Below are positions 32,887 through 53,502 of a stretch of DNA of 64,000 bases, piece by piece. The notes under the pieces were generated by a model. It did not search any database. It was not told the DNA's origin and saw only the letters and a list, made by a program, of their open reading frames with translations. The stretch is from Haliclona indistincta. Its lineage: Eukaryota; Porifera; Demospongiae; Haplosclerida; Chalinidae. Position 1 is the stretch's first letter. Each line of letters starts with the position of its first letter. A program made the translations under genes and the position numbers. The stretch lies in assembly GCA_964017065.1 (NCBI GenBank), contig OZ024784.1:109501-173500 (forward strand), given 5' to 3'.

Positions 32887-33093
32887 TAGAGTCTACCTTA
32901 TTCATTATTCATCATTATCTTTCGCGTTGCTTAGTAACGTAATAACCAGGTCACAACCGTACCATGCGGCAGCGCTGGTGAGTGGATGGCTAGCTAGTGG
33001 GGCTTCGCGCCATCGTACTGTAAAGATACCCGCCATCATGCTCACCATCTCTTCTCTCCAACAGCTAGGGCAGGTTATAGCAGCGGAGACACA

Positions 33094-41725
<8,632 letters not shown>

Positions 41726-41801
41726 TTAGCAGTTCAAATTTCTTTTTTTTCTTGTAGAAATATTATTATTGATTTTAATTTTTATTAATGTTAGTCCACT
41801 A

Positions 41802-43250
41802 CTATCTATAAGCTCTCTCCCGTCTGATATTCTCAGCGTGGTATCCAGGCTTCACTCTGCTCAACACCTCTTTCATCAGTCTCTTCTTGTATTGGTCCCA
41901 TTGACACTTGATGACATATCTGTTGAACACTTCATTGCGTGAGGGATATTGACAAGCTGCCATCTCCCTGTGCCTCGCCAGTCCCTTCCTGTCCAGCTTG
42001 CTCAGCTCAACCTTACTAATGGACAGGCACTGGACTCTTTGGCTAGTTATCACACTAACCCTGGGTTCACCCTCTCCCATTCCAAACATCTCCCCTGTCT
42101 CAAGGTGGCGGATGATCACCCATTGTGTCTTAGTGTTCTTGCCGGCTGTATCAGCGAGCTCTAGTGTCTTAGAGCGATGATTCTGCACGATGTCTAGTTG
42201 TAGCGCCACCTTGCATGTACCATTGACTAACACATACACAGGATCATTATCACATGATCGAGATAGATCCTGAATGATCACTGTGTTGGCAAAGTAATCA
42301 ACCAGGCTAGATCCCTCCGCTATCTTCTGCAATGAAGTCTCGCTCCAGGTAGTGAAGAACGGGTGATTGCAAACTATCTCTAACCTTGTGCTCCACTCCA
42401 CTTCATGATTCTTGCGAAGTACTTTATCAAATTCACTCTGATCAATGGTCAGAAACTCAGAGTCCTCTCTGCAAATAATGGAGGCTTTCCTTCTTCCCTC
42501 GCCTAGTAGAGCTAGCTCACCAAAGAACGCCCCAGGGCCTAGCTCATTCACGATAGTGCTGTGCAGTATGTGATTGGTCCAGTGATCTTCATGCTTCTCA
42601 ATCAGCACTCCACCTGATACAATAAAGTACATCTTAATGCCCTTGTCTCCTTGGCGTATAATGACACGGTCTTTCTCATGTGCTTCATAATAGATGTGTC
42701 CAGCTAGCTCTTTACGAAGGTACATTGAATAACGCTCAAAACACTTGAGATGAGCAGTAATGTGCTCAAGATACTCCAGCTCTAATGGATTCCTCAACCA
42801 AGCTGGTTTCAAAAGAAGAACCTTAGCCATTGTAGTCAGACCAAAGAATCCACACCGCGAGTCTGGTCTAAACTCGTCCACATTGAATGACAGGTGTTTG
42901 CTGCGGCCATCCTCTGCATTCTGCACTACATAGCTCCGCACGTTCTGTTCTGTGCTCTTTGTGAGGCTCCTGGTCCACGTTAGCTGGTTCTTCACTAGTC
43001 TAGCGATTCGTTTGAAGGATGGCTTGATAACAGCTGTTGCAGGCGGGTGAGCTGCTGCTTCTAGCTCTGTAGTGTAGCACAATGATTTGCGATGTCTGGA
43101 CCTCTTGCGTAATCTCGTGTGGATTATCGACTCGATCGAGCTGGTCGTTCCGCTGCTCTTCCTACGGCTTTGGTCGAGATCTTCCTTCACAGAAGAGGCG
43201 GCAAGCAGCGCAGTAGTCTTCATCGCTACTGCACTATGGTAGGACGCCAT
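41802..43250 (-). CDS. CNBD2-like cyclic-nucleotide-binding protein, intronless
   Basis: 482 residues in one exon, ATG at 43250. After a basic, disordered N-terminus comes FFGLTTMAKVLLLKPAWLRN and HLKCFERYSMYLRKELAG, then a cyclic-nucleotide-binding domain: VIIRQGDKGIKMYFIVSGGV, ELGPGAFFGELALLGEGRRK with ASIIC: the phosphate-binding cassette pattern FGELAL...R(R/K)A(S/T), so the Glu and Arg that hold cAMP/cGMP are present. A second, degenerate domain follows (VYVLVNGTCKVAL, ETGEMFGMGEG, RVSVIT). It resembles CNBD2, a sperm-linked cAMP-binding protein. Neighbours are intron-rich, so a retrocopy origin is possible. It converges on TTLL4 with 76 bp between stops; the TRAF stop lies 156 bp upstream of its ATG. 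Confidence 0.85.
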   Translation of the reverse strand: MASYHSAVAMKTTALLAASSVKEDLDQSRRKSSGTTSSIESIIHTRLRKRSRHRKSLCYTTELEAAAHPPATAVIKPSFKRIARLVKNQLTWTRSLTKSTEQNVRSYVVQNAEDGRSKHLSFNVDEFRPDSRCGFFGLTTMAKVLLLKPAWLRNPLELEYLEHITAHLKCFERYSMYLRKELAGHIYYEAHEKDRVIIRQGDKGIKMYFIVSGGVLIEKHEDHWTNHILHSTIVNELGPGAFFGELALLGEGRRKASIICREDSEFLTIDQSEFDKVLRKNHEVEWSTRLEIVCNHPFFTTWSETSLQKIAEGSSLVDYFANTVIIQDLSRSCDNDPVYVLVNGTCKVALQLDIVQNHRSKTLELADTAGKNTKTQWVIIRHLETGEMFGMGEGEPRVSVITSQRVQCLSISKVELSKLDRKGLARHREMAACQYPSRNEVFNRYVIKCQWDQYKKRLMKEVLSRVKPGYHAENIRRERAYR

Positions 43251-43406
43251 GATAGCGTCACTCGTATCTACGGCATGATCGTAACGTCAGCCGGCGTCTC
43301 TTGAACATAGCAGGACAGTAGGACCATTCAAACAAGTACAAGTGTGAACTTTGCAAAGATTTTTTTGTTTTTCTAACACAATAAAGTAGTACAGTGATCA
43401 TGATGA

Positions 43407-45232
43407 CTAAGGTGAATGAAGGCCAGCCTTATCAATCACACATTTTAAAAACATGGTGTCATTTCGTGTGTAGCATGGATTGTTCAATACAGAGAGGTCT
43501 GCAAAGCGTGGACAACCAGAGGCAACATTCATGTCAGCCTTGGGTCTCCAGAAAGACGAGGAGCTGGGCTCCGGTTTGAAACACTGGACGATATCATTCT
43601 GCTTGTCTTGGTCCAGGAGGATCAGTGTGACAGCTTGATGGAATGGCCATTGTAGTAATGCATCATATTCTCCTCTCATGATTGTCAGGAAGAATGAGAG
43701 ACACTCTCTCTTACCAGATCCATCACCATCCATGTACAGACGAAGGCATAGTTTATATCCGAATCTACTAGTGTAGAATGGAGCACTGTATAACGAGATA
43801 GTCTTGCCTGTCCTAGCTTCCTCTCTCCTACGTGTCACTTCAGGTATCTTCCATATAAAGTCTCCATTATAACTTGTGGCTTGAAGTGTCTGTACCAGTA
43901 GAGCAAGTTCTGAAAAGCTCTCTTGAAAATCTCGGAGAGCTGCTTCCATTTTTATCAAACCGTCTGAGAGAGGAGCAAGTCTTTTGTTATAATCATCAGC
44001 AAACCTAGTCAGCTCCTGATGCAGAGTCACTAAGTGTCGATCGGTTGAGTTGAATTTTTGTTGAATATCTTGTGTATTTGTCGGTAAAGCTACTGCACTA
44101 CTAGCAGCAGCAGCAGTAGAAGATACTTTAGTTTCTTGTAGAGCTTCACGAACCAGTTCAAGATGGTATTCGACCGCTTCTCTCATGTGCTGGGCTAACT
44201 CATCTACATTACCCTAAAGAAGAAGGCGATTTGAACATTTATCATAACGATTTGCACTATCAGCAGATTAGCTCCTCCCACTGGTGAGATGGCCCTTGGG
44301 AAGCTGTGCTAACTCCGCAATTCACACACATCGCGTGTATTCGTGCACACAAACTAACCTTAAAATTGCAGTTGAAGTCTTCATATCTGCATGGTCTCTT
44401 TCTCTTCTTGCAAGTGGTCTGTAAGTGTGTTGGTAACTGGAGGGAGGAGGTTATGAGAGGTGTGAGATAATATGAATAGTGTTATCATTAACACTTGATC
44501 TGCTAACCTCTCTTCTCAGGAGCTGAACACCACAACCTGCTGAGCAGGCTATCCTGACCCCCTCACAGCTCAGCTTCAGATGCTCCTGTAGATAATACAC
44601 AAGGCACCATGAGAACACTGCCCATTACATTGTATAGCTGTAACACTGCCCATTACATTGTATAGCTGTAACATGCTTACATCAATCCTGTTCCTGGGCA
44701 CCATCTCACCACACCACTGACACAAGATGGGTTTGGCTGGGCATGTAGTGAGGTGATCTTCTTGATCTGCTCGTATGTACTCTGCCCCACATCCATTAGG
44801 ACATCTCACCTCTGCATATCCACAGCTAGCTAGGTGATCCTAATGATGACACATAGCAACATTGATCAGCCATTATATCATAGGATTGGCTCACTCTGTA
44901 GTCATGGTTGCTTCCTTTCCACGAACACTGCAGGTGTATGCAAGGAAAGGTGACTCTCTTTAGATCTCTTTCAACTGCTTTATCTCGGAATAACTCTAAT
45001 ATATTAACTTCTAGATTACATTTACTGCACACAACTGTCTTCTTTGATCTGCAGATGAACAATATAAGCACGTGGCCTAGTCCAGGTTTCCAGCAACTTA
45101 CTCTGCTATCCAACCATCGTAGCACAGCTTGCACGCGCGGTCTCCGCACTCCGCCTGACGCGACCCTATCAGAGGTAGCCCACACGCGAAGCACAGCAGG
45201 CTACTGTCCACTGAATTAGCTAGTCTCTCCAT
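43407..45232 (-). CDS. TRAF-family adaptor (TRAF3-like)
   Basis: Six exons: 45232-45102, 45048-44895, 44839-44681, 44585-44508, 44436-44359, 44213-43407; all phases agree, 468 residues. RING-like N-terminus: CFACGLPL, ECGDRACKLC, CSKC; the usual His of ECGH is Asp here, so zinc binding may be altered. TRAF zinc fingers: VRCPNGCGAEYIRADQEDHL with TTC, ILCQWCGEM, IACSAGCGVQLLRRE, CRYEDFNC. A short coiled coil (DRHLVTLHQELTRFADDY...) leads to the TRAF-C/MATH domain: YNGDFIWKIPEVTRRREEAR, GYKLCLRLYMDGDGSGK, FFLTIMRGEYDALLQWPF, FWRPKADMNVASGCP. It links TNF/Toll-type receptors to NF-kB and MAPK signalling. The ATG lies 28 bp after the MINDY4 stop on the same strand. Confidence 0.93.
44598..44672 (-). 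repeat. Duplicated 29-bp segment beside TRAF exon 3 donor
   Basis: Coding strand: donor GTAAGCAT is followed by two copies of GTTACAGCTATACAATGTAA TGGGCAGT. Confidence 0.85.
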
Positions 45233-45260
45233 GTGTCAGCTTATGAACTCTGAGGACATT

Positions 45261-48200
45261 TTAAATCCTAAAACTGACGTTCTTGTAGCAACTGGCGGTT
45301 CTTATACCTATCGCAAAAGAATTTTTATTAATGACGTCACCGTCAGCTGACGGTTGCATGATGATCCTACAGTAGACAATTCCAGAATTCAGATCTAACA
45401 CGAGTACAGTCACGATGTGTATACATTCAACGGTTTTGTATCTAACAATGTAGTTTTCTGTATCAAGAAACACATAATTTATTATTATGAAGTAACTATA
45501 GAATAGGTTCAGTGTTCCATGAGATAGTAATATTAGTCCACCTGTAGCAGTATAGCTATCATTATAACACAGCATACAGCAGGTAGTACCTGGTCAGTAA
45601 GCACAGGTTAAGAGGAGGTATCAGTTGATTACCGTCACTGAGTGAACTGCGCCTACCACCATCATCATCTCTTGGTGCTGCAATAACAGAATTACGATCA
45701 AACACATTTTGAAGTTTAGATTAATTGCTTGTGATGTTTGAGGATGCATTCCTCAAACATCCTTGTACCGTAGCCTAGGAGACGAGCTAACAGAAAATGA
45801 ACAAGTTTCATCAGTGATACTATTACGACACTCTAGTGCAGTGGTATATGCATGCACACTTACTGATTGTTAATATGACCGGTTCATCAAAGTTACCTAA
45901 ACCATCATAATATACCAGCTGTGTGTCTCTGTAGTGTGAAGAGAATAATGTAAGATTATAATAACATGATTCAATGCTTTGATAACTATTAATTAATCAG
46001 TATGATGTAATAATGATGTAATTCATTACTAACTGGTTGTGTAGATCTGATGGGCGGAGTCCAAACAGCACAGTGAAGTGACTCTCGGAGCAGACCACCC
46101 ATATAGGATGGACTGGATCCTTGTAATAAGATCCAACCTATAATAAACATTCATAACCCTCTACCAGTTGTAGTTCAGAGTGCAGACAGCTAAAGTTCAA
46201 TACTGTAATTAAGATATTATTTCAGTACAAGGTACAGTATAATTATAATAATAACAAGATTGTGTTTATAGCATCATATAGCATCATATAGCATCATATT
46301 GCATCATATAGCATCATAATAAATTATTATTATTGCATCACTAATGTGAATGATTTTTAGCTCAAGTGCATCTTTAAAAATCGATGAACAATTGAATTAG
46401 GTGTGTAGAACAAGACAGAACCAAACTTAGAAGCTTGAACTGATGTGAACCTGATCATACATGACTGGATGTACAAACAATCCCAAAAATTATGGCACGT
46501 TAAACAATACCACTTCCTCCATGTATATCTTTTCTCTTATTATACAACTATGTTACGTACATTCCCAGTAGCTTATATCTAAATTTAGACCACAGCTAAG
46601 TGATGTTACCAATAAGGTTGCGTAGCTGTGCGTCTCTATAGCTCATAATGGAATCCCGCTGTGGGCCACAGATTACGGTTCCGTACGCGGAGTTCTACTG
46701 AATAATTTTATAGCGCTCGCGTGTCCTTGCTTGTGGTTCATGCCATTTCTGTTTGCTGTTGCTATGGTCTAAATCAGCTGGACAGCGCATTCAATTTTAT
46801 CTACGGGCTTCCAAATCGCATAGATCCTTGGATGTGCTGTCCAACTAATATAATGTAGATAAACAATATCACACGAGTAATAAGACTTCTACAGTATGAA
46901 TCTAAAAAGTAACCCTTGGTCGATAGTACAGTGATCTGATTGGTCGATAGTACAGTGATCTGATTGGTCGATGAGTGGTTGGTCGGTACTGATTGGTCAA
47001 TACTCACAGTACATGATCCATAGTGTTCAAACAGTGATAGGAATCCGACCTCACTCTGATGATGGATACCACACAGTGTGTGCTAGAGAAGAGTGATATA
47101 TGATGCTACACACCATGCAGGAGGTACCTTAGTGTCCCCTCCACTATCCAGCTGCACTGTACCATTGAACACATTAGAGACAGCACGCCCAGTGACCAAG
47201 AGGTTCACCAACTCCTGGAGAGAGAGAGTGAGTGTGTGAGTAGGCATCATAATACCCTAGGGAGTGACATTATGCAGTCCCTTGAGAAAACAGGTCAACA
47301 TAAGCATAATAATATCTAAATCCCACAGGAATGATTACTTTCATAATCAAACATAGTTCAATACCCTGGGACACCACTAGATGGAACAGTACCATGCTGG
47401 TACTATTCTATGTTATTTTTAGAAACATAATAGACATGATCACATGCTTTACTTTAACAACAAGAACTAAAGTCAGTTCAAATTTTCCAGCACATGACAA
47501 CAATCAAGAACAGACAGGTATGTACACAATAACAGGATGCTTGCTACTATAACAACCATGAATAATATATGTACAGCATCTAGACATAATTTTTATTACT
47601 ATAATGAATATCATTACTCGTTGCATTCTCTCATTGCCAACAGTGCTATGATAGTTATCCTGAACAGTGCTATGATAATTATGACACTTGAAACCAAAAA
47701 ACACAACTACCAAAACCAAACATGGAATCTGAGTTATCTAAACCACTCATTATTACCACAATAAATGGATTTTTCACCACAAAAAAAAATATGAATTTCT
47801 AGCTAATGTAACCTTCTAAGGTTCCATTTACTAGCATGTAATGTTTAATGTTTGCAATATAGGAGGGCACAGCTTAATCTTATTTGTACACAAAAACTGA
47901 ACTGACATTTTGGTCACAATGTGGTTCAGCAAATAGTATACAATTGCATAAAAAGGTTGCATTCTCTCTGAGGTTAAAAATAGCAATGGCTCCAGCGTAC
48001 AGGGTGGGGTGCGCTGCTGTGCCCTCTAATTACATCACATTGAAACCAGCAGAGGTGAACTGCAAGCCACAGCACATTGTAAACCCAGCCTTTATGAATA
48101 TCAGAGACATGATAATAAGGAGACAGTAGTCTGACCTGAGTACAGTATCCATGAGCCCCCATCAGATGACCAGTGATCTCATCCATATCAGATTGCACCC

Positions 48201-51200
48201 TGTTAGTGAATAGAGGTCACACCACTCACACCATCACACACATGACCATGCTAGCAGACAATACAACTACTACTTTATCCATAATAGCTCAAAACAACAC
48301 TGTATATCCATAATAAAACAAACAAATACAAATACCCAAATATGGTATTATTACAGCAGAGGTGAACAATAGGTTATCGAAGATTCGGCGTCTAATCTGT
48401 TTAGATCACAGCTTAGTCAAAGCGCTCAAGGAGAGCCCAGAGTCGAAGGGAAGCGTGTTGTCGATTTAGCTGTGGTCTAAGTCTTGATATGATATTGATA
48501 ATGATAATTATGCAGTTTTCAAACACGTCTATCTTACACACTGGTTACTATAGAGTATTTGGCTATTTTAACTATTCAAAAATAATTATGGTATTTGTTT
48601 TAGCCTAAAAAGAAGGATCGATGTTGACGCTCACCTGATGTATGCTAACAATGACAGTGATAGATAGTAAATAAACAAGCCGCCGCCCACAAACACATCT
48701 TGTTCAATTCCTAGCATGGTAAATTACTAGCAACAAACACAGACCATCAACAAACCAAAAGCTTCACTGTGCTAAAAATAGTAATTATGATGTCATCAAT
48801 TCCAAAAACAATAATTCCAAACAAGGCATTATCTTATTTACACTATGAATATGTTTAGCTTTGTTTCAAGCATTACACAATGACTATGCCACAATGACTG
48901 TGAAATATTGAGCATTACACAATGACTATGACACTAGTGTTCATTCTAATAATAGAACACAATACTGTCATAAGAGAACAAGCTTCAGCCTTCAGCACTT
49001 TGCAAGGTAGGTTGGCAGAAGCAGAGTCAAATCAAGCTTGTGGTTTGATACAATTTATACAATGTACCAAAGTGCACACAGTGCACTGCCTGTTTGTGGT
49101 AGGTTGTGTACACTGTATCAAACCACAAGCTAAACCTCCTGTAGGTTCAGCAGTGATCAGTGCTGCTATCATCAAGCTATGGTTCAGCAGTGATCAGTGC
49201 TGCTATCATCAAGCTATGGTTCAGCAGTGATCAGTGCTGCTATCATCAAGCTATGGTTCAGCAGTGATCAGTGCTGCTATCATCAAGCTATGGTTCAGCA
49301 GTGATCAGCGCTGCTATCATCAAGCTATGGTTCAGCAGTGATCAGTGCTGCTATCATCAAACAGGTGACTATCAACAACTGTGTGAAATGTTGAATCAAA
49401 GAGCGTCCATCACTTCTGTGCACTAATTTAGTATCCACTGTCAAACAATCAGAGTATACACATTATTGCTTTAGCACTGCAAGAAAACAGTCACTCTCCA
49501 AGTATTATGATCTCCAGTGTGAGTGTGTGTGTGTGAGTGTGTGTATATGTGTGTGTGTGTGCGTGTGTGTGTGTGTGCGTGTGTGTGTGTGTGTGTGTGT
49601 AGCTGACCTTGTTATCCCTCTCGATAGTACAGCAGAGTACAGCATCATGATACATCCTCCAGGGCTCTCATACTGCAGCACAGCACACAGTGAGCTAAGT
49701 TAGCTAGCTAGTGTATCATCACTCACTGCTCTGATGTTACTGGATATAAACTGGTTCAGTGTTGACCTGTCATTACATGTATACACCATCAGCTGAGTGG
49801 GAAGAGCAAGAGAAGAAATATTTGACAACAACTAAATAATAATTATTATCTGTAAAAATGGTTAGTCTGTGCTTATGCACTGAGTATGTCTAACATAATA
49901 ATGGCGTCTATACAATCTACGACTTCCACTACACATTGATTGATGAGTAAACATGACATACTGTAACAGTGACAACATGATGTAACACGACATGATGTAA
50001 CACGACATGATGTAACACGACATGATGTAATACAACATGATGTAACACGACATGATGTAACACGACATGATGTAACACGACATGATGTAACACGACATGA
50101 TGTAACACGACATGATGTAACACGACATGATGTAACACGACATGATGTAATACAACATGATGTAATACAACATGATGTAACACGACATGATGTAACACGA
50201 CATGATGTAACACGACATGATGTAACACGACATGATGTAATACAACATGATGTAACACGACATGATGTAACACGACATGATGTAACACGATGACCTTAGT
50301 CAGCATACTATTGGCTAGCAAAAAATTGGATTTTTAGCACATATTTCACCTCTCTCTGTGGTGTTGACCACAAATTAACAGTCCTTTGTCAAAACTGAGA
50401 GTCAAGTTTGCTACAATCAAATTTTTGCAGGTGCTAACCTGTTCAGTGAGTCCATCTGGTGTGTATTGAGCTGTCCTTCCCTTGCTGCTGTGGTCACTGG
50501 TTGATAACCACCTGTACGATACCACCTGTCATACACTCAACACCAGCTGCCATCACTAACATGCATCACCGAATATATTGGGTTATCACAAATAGTAATA
50601 CTGCGCTAAATTACCATCAGGGGCTCATCGAGTCATACTCTGGCAAAAGAGCTTATAACTTTGTAAACAGCGAAATCCTGATGCTAAACATAGTAACATT
50701 CCATATAAGGTATTGACGGACCAAATAAAAGAAAAATGTGTTGACCAGTGACCACGCCCATCATTTAGTCATTCATGCAGATCGCAACACATGCTACAGC
50801 TTCTGATGCCATTAATAAATTATTAACCCTCTTCCTGTGGTTATTGACTCCGCCCACATCAGTTTCTTCGCTTTGTCGCGAGCAAGCTAGAAGTATGAAC
50901 ATTGTCTAAAGGAGTACTATACCCTGGGTAACACTGATCTGTCCGTTAAAGCTTCAGATGGCGGATCAAAGATGACATACCCGGATGCAAACAAGTGGCT
51001 ATAGTCAGTTCCGGCTACACCGCGCAGTGTAAGCTGTACCTTATAGGACCCTGTGAACAGCTAAAACAGCTAGCATTGAATACAGCTAATAAGTTTAAAC
51101 TGAAAAATTAACAACAACAAGGCTTAAAAAAGGAAAGGAACAAGATGGGATAGTGCTTGCAAAAGTAAGGAAACAAGACGCGATGGGGATTGCATGCACT

Positions 51201-53457
51201 TGCAGTTAGCCACGCCTGCTTCATTGACATATATGCCCACATGTGAGCCACACCTCACAAGACATTAGCCACGCCCAGGGAACACACTGAAGCCTCAAGT
51301 ATCCCTACATCAGCGACTTGAGGAGGACGCAGTCCGATGAAGTGATTGACGGTTGGATTGTGCATTTGTCAGTTGCACGTCGTCGCAGCAAGTCGCTGAT
51401 GTAGCTAGAGATACAGTGTGTTCCCTGGGCGTGGCTCATATCTCACATGTGGGCGTGTCAGTGAAGCAGGCGTGCCTCACTGCAAGTGCATGCAATTCCC
51501 ATCTCGTCTTGTTTCCTTACTTTTGCAATCCTTGTTACTTTCCTTTTTCAAGCCTTGTTCCTTTACTTTTGCAAGTGTCATCCCTACACTTTTCAGTTTT
51601 TTATTAAAACTTTTTTACTTTACTTTGTATATATTCTCACAGCGTAACCATAATACTAACAGCCAACTAGATACATGTAGCTAGATTGCATATACTCACA
51701 GTGTAAGGACAGATTGCTCACTACAGCGAGCGTTGGAACATGGCGTGTTCCGTGAAAGCACTGCCTAGCCCTTTGTGTAGATCTGTGGGCCACGGAAACT
51801 GTTCAAGTGACGTCCGTCTGTTCTTTACAATTCGTATGAACAGTTTCCGTGGCACACAGATCTACACAAAGGGCTAGGCAGTGCTTTCACGGAACACACC
51901 ATGTTCCAACACAATTGAAATTCGCTGTATCATGTATCACTAGCTGCATATACTCACAGTGTAAGGACAGCTTGCTCCCTATCACTAGCTGCATATACTC
52001 ACAGTGTAAGGACAGCTTGCTCCCTATCACTAGCTGCATATACTCACAGTGTAAGGACAGCTTGCTCCCTATCACTAGCTGCATATACTCACAGTGTAAG
52101 GACAGCTTGCTCGCTATCACTAGCTGCATATACTCACAGTGTAAGGACAGCTTGCTCGCTATCACTAGCTGCATATACTCACAGTGTAAGGACAGCTTGC
52201 TCACTATCACTAGCTGCATATACTCACAGTGTAAGGACAGCTTGCTCGCTATCACTAGCTGCATATACTCACAGTGTAAGGACAGCTTGCTCGCTATCAC
52301 TAGCTGCATATACTCACAGTGTAAGGACAGCTTGCTCGCTATCACTAGCTGCATATACTCACAGTGTAAGGACAGCTTGCTCGCTATCACTAGCTGCATA
52401 TACTCACAGTGTAAGGACAGCTTGCTCCCTATCACTAGCTGCATATACTCACAGTGTAAGGACAGCTTGCTCGCTATCACTAGCTGCATATACTCACAGT
52501 GTAAGGACAGCTTGCTCACTATCACTAGCTGCATATACTCACAGTGTAAGGACAGCTTGCTCGCTATCACTAGCTGCATATACTCACAGTGTAAGGACAG
52601 CTTGCTCCCTATCACTAGCTGCATATACTCACAGTGTAAGGACAGCTTGCTCGCTATCACTAGCTGCATATACTCACAGTGTAAGGACAGCTTGCTCGCT
52701 ATCACTAGCTGCTCTCCACAATATCTCACACAGTGCACTGACCAGTGCTACCCTCCTCTCATCCTTACTGGGCTCTGGGCTGCTGAGGAGGGGCTACTAT
52801 TAGAGAGGTAACCCTTATTAGATTAAGTTCACCTGATGGTAGGGTATGATCTACTGTCAGCAGAGAAAAGAAGATGTTTGAGGACATACGCTTGGACACA
52901 AGCTAGCACTCCACATGGGCCACCCTACACCAATAAAAAAATCAAATTATAAACCACAGTTAGCAAAGGAGGCAATGCAGAATACTTGAGATTTACAAAG
53001 TAAATTATTCATAAACTTGTTTGTTACCTTGTGCTGCACGAGACCATACTGTAGCTGAGGACGATCACTGAATATGAAGTTCTGTTGTCTCCATTCTGCA
53101 TTGAATGATGGACCAACACTAGAGCCAAACAAAAGCTGTCTTAGAGACTGAGGGAGAGAGAAAGAGAGAGATCAAGAGAGGAGAGAGAGGAAGGGAGAAG
53201 GAGGGAGAGAGGGATCGAGAGAGAAGGAGGGAGGAAGGAAATGATTCACTTGTAGACCCTGGCCCAATACCTTAGCAGCATCCATAGTGATGGGTTTACC
53301 ACGAGGACACACAGCAGCCATTCCTCTACCAAGTGAACCTAAATACAGGCGGAAATGATTACAGACATTCAACTGGTTTACTGACCAGTAGTGTAGTCAA
53401 GATTGAGCTCATCGTCTTCAATATCTTCAAACACCAACTACACCAATACAAGCTAGC

Positions 53458-53502
<45 letters not shown>

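Noticed and set aside
49862..50321. ORFs of SCYIM and LHHVV repeats
   Set aside because: 15-bp array CATGATGTAACACGA; no protein features.
50938..51070. Minus-strand open piece [14 protein letters not shown] as MINDY4 exon 11
   Set aside because: Its phase cannot join exon 10, while 50496-50439 fits both phase and family sequence.
51849..52811. 320- and 283-residue ORFs with 15-residue repeats
   Set aside because: Caused by the 45-bp array; the real coding piece here is the short MINDY4 exon 52779-52678 in another frame.
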